A DNA stretch of 9,155 nucleotides from a bacterium UBA6025. Lineage in GTDB: Bacteria; Patescibacteriota; Saccharimonadia; Saccharimonadales; Saccharimonadaceae. A program made the translations under genes and the position numbers. Below the pieces are notes generated by a model that ran no database searches, had not been told where the DNA came from, and was given only the letters and a program-made list of their open reading frames with translations. Location of the stretch: positions 1,463-10,617 of the forward strand of contig DIZP01000034.1 in assembly GCA_002429375.1 (NCBI GenBank), read 5' to 3'. Positions 5,301 to 9,155 of this stretch are shown in pieces; within the stretch, counting starts at the first letter, position 1; every line of letters starts with the position of its first letter.

Positions 5301-6701
5301 ATGACAAAAATAAAAATGCAGGAGCACGCCGATAAAGTGCTTGTTGTTCAAAAACAGACTAGAAGCTTCTTTGACTTGAAGGAACGGGCTCGTGTTTTCC
5401 ATGGCAACACCAACACTACACGTAACAATCAGAAAAATCCGAAACGCCTAATAGACATTAGCGCACTTGACGGCGTTATTGAGGTTAACGTAAAGGAGAT
5501 GTTCGTTGTCGTTGAGCCAAATGTTTCGATGAACGTTTTGGTTGATGTGCTTCTGCCGCTAGGTTTTGCACCTCCCGTTGTTCCAGAGTTTCCCAGCATA
5601 ACGGTTGGTGGTGCCGTCCAAGGAGGGGCGGGCGAAAGCAGTTCGTTCAAGTATGGGTGTGTTAATAACGCTTGTGTTGAGTATGAAATTGTCCTAGCTA
5701 ACGGTACCGTAACAACAGCTTCCAAAACTGAAAATCTTGATTTGTACAACAGTATTCCAGGTTCCTGTGGATCTATTGGGGTAATCACGCTCGTCAAAAT
5801 GCGAATAGTACCTGCGAAGCCATTTATCAAACTCACTTACCAAAGCGTAAATAGCTACCAGGAAGCTGTGGATGTAATAACCGAAAAAACTAATTCCTCA
5901 GTTGATTTCATTGACGGAATAATGTACTCGAAAACCCATGGTGTAATTATGATGGGTTCTTTTTGCCAAGAAAAACAACGAAAACATGCAACTTTTCATA
6001 AACCAACCGATGACTGGTTTTACCTGCATGCTCAACGAAAATCGAAGAATGGGCAGCCCCACAGCGAAACTATTCCAACCAAAGACTACTACTTCAGATA
6101 CGATAAAGGTGGTTTCTGGGTTGCAAGATATGGTTTCAGTATTTTTCTCGTACCCTTTACTCGATTATCACGGTTTGTGTTCGCGGGATTGCTTAGGACT
6201 AAGACATTATATTCGTTTCTACACGGTGCAAAGCTATCACAAGCTTTCGTGATTCAGGATATATGTTTACCCGAGAAAAGTGTTGTTTCTTTTATGGAGT
6301 ATAACGAAAACAACCTCAACATATATCCCTTGTGGCTTTGCCCATTGAAACCCGATAGCGACAGCTATTTGTCGCCGACTTTTATCGACACAAGGTTGGT
6401 TATAAATGTTGGCATTTGGGGCAAGCTCGACGAGAAGTATAATCAATTTGTTACCAAAAACAGGGAACTTGAAACAAAAGTCGCTATTTTAGGAGGTCGT
6501 AAGGTATTGTACGCCCACGCATACTATACTGAACCCGAATTCTGGGACTTGTACGACGAGGGCAAGTACATTGCAACAAGACGCAAGTACAATGCCGAGA
6601 TAACCTTTCCCAGTGTTTATGAGAAGACCCATGTTGCAGAGAAGTACAAGCCCTCGATATTTAAGGGGCTGATGCAAATACTGAGCTCTGATACCCACTA
6701 G
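5301..6701 (+). CDS. FAD-binding oxidoreductase related to Delta24-sterol reductase (DHCR24/DWF1)
   Basis: The protein has 466 residues from ATG 5301. The FAD-binding half contains VVVEPNVSMNVLVDVLLPLG (69-88), PEFPSITVGGAVQGGAGESS (95-114) with SFKYG after it, and YEIVLANG (128-135), PGSCGSIGVIT (153-163) and RIVPAKP (168-174). The C-terminal half contains IQD, IYPLWLCP (341-348), LYAHAYYTEPEFWDLYD (403-419) and FPSVYEK (436-442). This order and wording match animal DHCR24 and plant DWF1, which reduce a side-chain double bond of sterols with FAD and NAD(P)H. A bacterial enzyme may instead act on another lipid or isoprenoid. The N-terminal membrane anchor of the eukaryotic proteins is missing. 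The frame stays open upstream to TTG 5199, but that part is the repeat hairpin. It is AT-rich and flanked on both sides by tRNA-Gly-derived repeats, suggesting a mobile cargo gene. Confidence 0.82.
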   Translation: MTKIKMQEHADKVLVVQKQTRSFFDLKERARVFHGNTNTTRNNQKNPKRLIDISALDGVIEVNVKEMFVVVEPNVSMNVLVDVLLPLGFAPPVVPEFPSITVGGAVQGGAGESSSFKYGCVNNACVEYEIVLANGTVTTASKTENLDLYNSIPGSCGSIGVITLVKMRIVPAKPFIKLTYQSVNSYQEAVDVITEKTNSSVDFIDGIMYSKTHGVIMMGSFCQEKQRKHATFHKPTDDWFYLHAQRKSKNGQPHSETIPTKDYYFRYDKGGFWVARYGFSIFLVPFTRLSRFVFAGLLRTKTLYSFLHGAKLSQAFVIQDICLPEKSVVSFMEYNENNLNIYPLWLCPLKPDSDSYLSPTFIDTRLVINVGIWGKLDEKYNQFVTKNRELETKVAILGGRKVLYAHAYYTEPEFWDLYDEGKYIATRRKYNAEITFPSVYEKTHVAEKYKPSIFKGLMQILSSDTH

Positions 6702-6819
6702 TGTAACTCCCAGTACTTACTTGTTCACTAAGTACTCCCTGATACGGAACGTCTAATATTGTCCTCCAGCGGGCTATCTCAGCCCTGATAAGGTGTAAAC
6801 TTTTACTAAGTTGCTGCAC
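6661..6819 (-). other. Possible short coding sequence in the left arm of copy 3
   Basis: The minus-strand frame from GTG 6819 runs through the arm and on into the 3' end of the DHCR24-like gene, stopping at TAA 6661-6663. Only the part matching copy 2 is likely meaningful: KSLHLIRAEIARWR and TILDVPY. The stop used in copy 2 is absent here, so the tail after about 6720 looks accidental. The frame can be extended upstream to TTG 6873 through the hairpin. Function unknown. Confidence 0.3.
6696..6817. repeat. Left arm of repeat copy 3
   Basis: Homologous to 5050-5157. It begins at CACTAGT, which contains the TAG stop of the DHCR24-like gene, so the gene end is fused to the repeat. It ends GCTGCACC before the hairpin of copy 3. 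Confidence 0.7.
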
Positions 6820-6898
6820 CAAATTAGAAACCTCAGCTTCGGCTGGGGTTTTTGAATTGGTATGAATATTCAAACTCTCGACCTCTTCATCCGCACTA
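6818..6898 (+). repeat. tRNA-Gly-derived palindromic unit, copy 3 (81 bp)
   Basis: A diverged hairpin starts ACCAAATT and ends AATTGGT, closing on a CTTCGG tetraloop at 6834-6841. It is followed by a shortened spacer, an inverted T-arm segment (about 6868-6888) and the direct tRNA-3'-end-like CTCTTCATCCGCACTA at 6883-6898. The stem sequence differs strongly from copies 1 and 2, yet pairing is mostly kept through G-T and complementary changes. It also gives a terminator for the DHCR24-like gene (GGGGTTTTT on the 3' side). Confidence 0.75.
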
Positions 6899-6904
6899 TG
6901 TAGC

Positions 6905-6913
6905 TGTTATAAT
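6905..6913 (+). promoter_or_regulatory. Extended -10 promoter of the small Cys-rich gene
   Basis: TGTTATAAT is followed by only 6 nt (ATAGTC) before ATG 6920. This is the same arrangement as at ddl, and it implies a leaderless transcript. Confidence 0.6.
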
Positions 6914-6919
6914 ATAGTC

Positions 6920-7084
6920 ATGACAGAACAACCGGGCAGTACGAAGACGTATCAATGCGCAGAATGCGGGTTGCATTTTCAAGATGAGGCAACGGCGCTA
7001 CGATGTGCCGGTTGGTGTAAAAAACACAAAAGTTGCAATCTGGACATTACAAAACTGTCGGTGGAACGAACAACCAGTATTTAG
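6920..7084 (+). CDS. Small Cys-rich, probably zinc-binding protein (54 aa)
   Basis: ATG 6920 to TAG 7082-7084 encodes 54 residues. It has CAECG at 13-17, H19, C29, C33, H36 and C39: a CxxC knuckle followed by CAGWC and KKHKSC. The spacing looks like a short zinc or metal-binding fold with a C-terminal tail rich in polar residues. I have the impression that similar short proteins with a WCK-K-H-SCN core are common in Patescibacteria and archaea, but I cannot check that here and know no function. It is supported by a perfect extended -10 box just before the ATG and by its position 12 nt ahead of the cobalamin adenosyltransferase, with which it may be co-transcribed. Confidence 0.72.
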   Translation: MTEQPGSTKTYQCAECGLHFQDEATALRCAGWCKKHKSCNLDITKLSVERTTSI

Positions 7085-7108
7085 TATTAATTACGAATGT
7101 CTTATACT
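7085..7108 (+). promoter_or_regulatory. Candidate -10 boxes before the adenosyltransferase starts
   Basis: TATTAA at 7085-7090 lies 6 nt before ATG 7097, and TATACT at 7103-7108 lies 6 nt before the in-frame ATG 7115. By the spacing seen elsewhere in this window the second pair is the better match, favouring 7115 as the true start. No ribosome binding site helps decide. Confidence 0.35.
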
Positions 7109-7681
7109 GAACACATGGCATTTGAAGATTTTCAACAAAAAGACAGCGTCGTTATCGTCTATACTGGCGAGGGCAAAGGTAAAACCAGCGCCAGCCTCGG
7201 CCTTATGTCACGAGCGCTTGGGACGGGTTGGACAGTTGCTTTTGTGCAGTTTATTAAACTTTGGGACGTTGGTGAGCACCAATTTATCCGCGATATTATG
7301 CCTGTCTATAAAGATAAACTGTCCTTTTACAAGGGCGGCCTTGGTTTTTTCGAGGCGGGCGAGCTGAGCGCCAAGGCCACCAAAGCAGAACATATCGCCG
7401 AAGCCAAGCGAACCTACGAGTTTGCCCTCAAGGCGGCCACGACCGGCGACTATCAATTAGTTATTTGTGATGAAATCAACAATGCGGTTCACGATGGATT
7501 GCTGACGATAGCCGATCTTGAAGATCTTATCAACAAAAAACATCCGAACACTAGCCTATGCCTGACCGGCCGTGATTTTCCACCAACGCTGGTGGCCAAA
7601 GTCGATATTGCAACCGAGATGACGAAGTTAAAGCATCACTTTGACGACAAGTTTATCGCCAATAAGGGCATCGATTACTAG
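7097..7681 (+). CDS. cobO: Cob(I)alamin adenosyltransferase, BtuR/CobA/CobO family
   Basis: The protein has 194 residues from ATG 7097 (188 from ATG 7115, the start better supported by promoter spacing). The ATP-binding P-loop GEGKGKTSAS is at 24-33, VICDEINNA at 122-130, LTGRDFPPTL at 156-165, ATEMTKLKHHF at 172-182 and KGIDY at the C-terminus; all are diagnostic for the CobA-type enzymes. Family reaction: transfer of the adenosyl group of ATP to cob(I)alamin, giving adenosylcobalamin in the cytoplasm. No other corrin synthesis gene is seen, so the enzyme probably works on salvaged cobalamin. It converges on the gene for a ribonucleotide reductase that needs adenosylcobalamin as radical source, a clear functional match. 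Confidence 0.93.
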   Translation: MSYTEHMAFEDFQQKDSVVIVYTGEGKGKTSASLGLMSRALGTGWTVAFVQFIKLWDVGEHQFIRDIMPVYKDKLSFYKGGLGFFEAGELSAKATKAEHIAEAKRTYEFALKAATTGDYQLVICDEINNAVHDGLLTIADLEDLINKKHPNTSLCLTGRDFPPTLVAKVDIATEMTKLKHHFDDKFIANKGIDY

Positions 7682-7719
7682 ATTATTATTACAGTGACAA
7701 CACCGGCCCGAAACCAAGT

Positions 7720-7749
7720 AAATAGCGGCTAATGTTTTAGCCGCTATTT
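7720..7749. terminator. Hairpin between the convergent cobO and nrdJ genes
   Basis: A perfect 13-bp stem (7720-7732 with 7737-7749, AAATAGCGGCTAA) closes a TGTT loop. It is placed for termination of the adenosyltransferase transcript and, from the other side, of nrdJ. The T tracts on either side are short, so efficiency is uncertain. A smaller stem, GTAGC-GTTA-GCTAC at 7765-7778, lies next to the nrdJ stop. Confidence 0.65.
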
Positions 7750-7781
7750 GTCTGCCGTGGTTTCGTAGCGTTAGCTACTTA

Positions 7782-9155
7782 CTAACACTTACTAAAGCCA
7801 CACAGTTCACATTTTTGGCAGCCTTCGATAAAACGCAGACTGGCCGAACCACACTCTGGGCAAATGTCGGTCAGCTTGCTAGCTGCAGGCGCTTCCCAAA
7901 GTGGCATCGTTTCGCTTTGAACTGCACTATCATCGGCTGGCACCAGCTTGATTCTCGTAGCCTGGTGCTGCTCAATAACTTTCGCCACCGCGTCTGCCAG
8001 CGAGCGTACCCGATCGACGCCAAAGCCGGTCGAGCTGGAGCCACCGATACCACGCAGTTGTGAGATGACTTTTTGAGCGACTTGGTCTGATGAATAATCG
8101 GATGGAATGCGGAAGGTGAGTGAAATGAGGCGTCCAATCGCTTCGGCGTCAGCGGTAATATCCGAACCGGCCCGTCCAACGTTGATGAAGACCTCGAATA
8201 TGTTGCCATTCTCATCCTCGTTGATCGACACAAAGGCTGTCCCGAGCGGGGTGGTGACTTTGTGGGTCCGACCGCTCAGCACGTTTGGTCGTGGCTTCAG
8301 TGTGATTGGTACGCTTGGTAGGAGCTCTACTTCTTCCACTTTTTCTTCCGCTTTAGCGCCAGCTAATTTGTCGTAGTATGAAGCTTCTTTCTTGACTTCC
8401 AGTACCTGTTTTTCGCGACTCCCGTCCCGATAGATAGTGATACCCCGGCAGCCGGTCTCATGCGCCATTAGGTAAGCATCACGCACGTCCTCGACGGTGG
8501 CTTGATTCGAAAAGTTAATCGTCTTGGAAATCGCATTATCAACGTATTCCTGAAAGGCAGCCTGGATTTTCAAGTGCCATTGAGGGCTAATATCGCCAGC
8601 AATCACAAAAGTCTTTTTCAAGTCCGCGGGCATCGAGTCCATATTTTGGATTGATCCACCATTGGCTTGAATTTCCTCCAATAGCTCGTCGGAGTATAGT
8701 CCGCGATCTTTCAAGACGGCGACAAAGTAGGGACTGGTTTGGAACATGCGTTTGCCTTCGATGGTGTTTTTGGCGTAGGTCAGGGCGAATAGTGGTTCGC
8801 AACCGCTCGAAGCATCGGCTAACATGGCAATAGTCCCAGTTGGAGCGATAGTCGTTCGGGCACCGTTGCGGGGGCTTATCTGGTCTGGGTGGTCGTAGAT
8901 TGAGCCTTCGTAGGCCGGGAAAACGCCACGCTTTGAAGCCAGGTCGACAGAGGCCGCATCGGCTTCTTGCTGGATGAATTTCATCACTCGTCGGGCCATC
9001 TCGACACCTTCATCGGTATTGTAGCCAATGTTCATCGCCAGGAGCGCGTCGGCAAAACCCATGATACCGAGTCCGATTCGTCGTATCTGACGCGTCATAA
9101 TCCGAACTTTATCGATAGGGTATTCGTTCATATCGAGCACGTTATCCAAGAAGTG
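7782..9155 (-). CDS. nrdJ: Adenosylcobalamin-dependent (class II) ribonucleotide reductase, C-terminal part
   Basis: The frame enters from the right edge (HFLDNVLDMNEYP...) and ends at TAG 7782-7784, leaving 457 visible residues; the N-terminal half, with the thiyl-radical cysteine region, is outside. Visible core motifs are RRIGLGIMGFAD, ASKRGVFP, RNGARTTIAPTGTIAMLADA (residues about 97-115), SSGCEPLFALTY, NFSNQATVEDV and GCRGITIYRDGSR. A TSCPD-type domain follows (GRTHKVTTPLGTAFVSINED, then RAGSDITADAEAIGRL), and the C-terminus is a Cys-rich ribbon, CPECG then EGCQKCELCGFSKC, expected to pass electrons to the active site. Role: reduction of ribonucleotides to deoxyribonucleotides without oxygen dependence. 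TTG 9149 is internal, not a start. The convergent neighbour makes its cofactor. Confidence 0.95.
   Translation of the reverse strand, partial: HFLDNVLDMNEYPIDKVRIMTRQIRRIGLGIMGFADALLAMNIGYNTDEGVEMARRVMKFIQQEADAASVDLASKRGVFPAYEGSIYDHPDQISPRNGARTTIAPTGTIAMLADASSGCEPLFALTYAKNTIEGKRMFQTSPYFVAVLKDRGLYSDELLEEIQANGGSIQNMDSMPADLKKTFVIAGDISPQWHLKIQAAFQEYVDNAISKTINFSNQATVEDVRDAYLMAHETGCRGITIYRDGSREKQVLEVKKEASYYDKLAGAKAEEKVEEVELLPSVPITLKPRPNVLSGRTHKVTTPLGTAFVSINEDENGNIFEVFINVGRAGSDITADAEAIGRLISLTFRIPSDYSSDQVAQKVISQLRGIGGSSSTGFGVDRVRSLADAVAKVIEQHQATRIKLVPADDSAVQSETMPLWEAPAASKLTDICPECGSASLRFIEGCQKCELCGFSKC

Noticed and set aside
3299..6898. CRISPR array or classical integron
   Set aside because: Three units 1.6-1.8 kb apart are not a CRISPR array, and no cas gene is present. 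attC consensus ends and an integron integrase are not seen, so only a loose analogy is kept.
6900..6906. TGTAGCT after repeat copy 3 as a remnant of a tRNA 5' half
   Set aside because: Only about seven bases match and no acceptor stem precedes it in the right place; chance is sufficient.
6984..7367. Plus-strand frame overlapping the Cys-rich gene and cobO
   Set aside because: It is out of frame with two well-supported genes and has no recognisable domain.

Overview
The window looks like a chromosomal piece of a candidate phyla radiation (Patescibacteria) genome, most likely a Saccharibacterium. That is an inference from gene content: a MurF-like ligase plus D-Ala-D-Ala ligase pair, a lone slipin, a class II ribonucleotide reductase, very tight spacing, and promoters that sit directly on start codons. 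No 16S or marker gene confirms it. All genes read in the standard code.

Left block (1-3139, GC-rich, about 58% in a hand-counted line): the 3' part of a murF-like gene, ddl, a stomatin-family membrane protein, and tRNA-Phe with a hairpin terminator. MurF and Ddl act together: Ddl makes D-Ala-D-Ala and MurF adds it to the UDP-MurNAc peptide.

Middle block (about 3180-6898, AT-rich, roughly 27-45% GC in sampled lines): this is the unusual part. It opens with tRNA-Gly(GCC) and contains tRNA-Gly(CCC), a translationally coupled PAP2 phosphatase and diacylglycerol-kinase-like pair on the minus strand, and a DHCR24/DWF1-like FAD oxidoreductase. Three copies of an 81-87 bp unit punctuate it. Each unit has a hairpin beginning at ACCAAA, a spacer, an inverted copy of the tRNA-Gly T arm, and a direct copy of the tRNA-Gly 3' end. 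Two units also carry a left arm of about 100 bp or more that encodes a conserved short peptide on the minus strand. The layout suggests cargo cassettes accumulating at a tRNA-Gly gene; no integrase is present. Both tRNA-Gly genes replace the near-universal G19-C56 elbow pair by a complementary alternative (A19-U56 and U19-A56), while tRNA-Phe next door is canonical.

Right block (6905-9155, GC-rich again): a small Cys-rich protein, a BtuR/CobA-type cob(I)alamin adenosyltransferase, and, convergent to it, the C-terminal part of an adenosylcobalamin-dependent ribonucleotide reductase. The adenosyltransferase makes the cofactor that the reductase needs. Several genes have a TATAAT-like -10 box, often extended, only 6-9 nt before the ATG, which points to leaderless transcripts.
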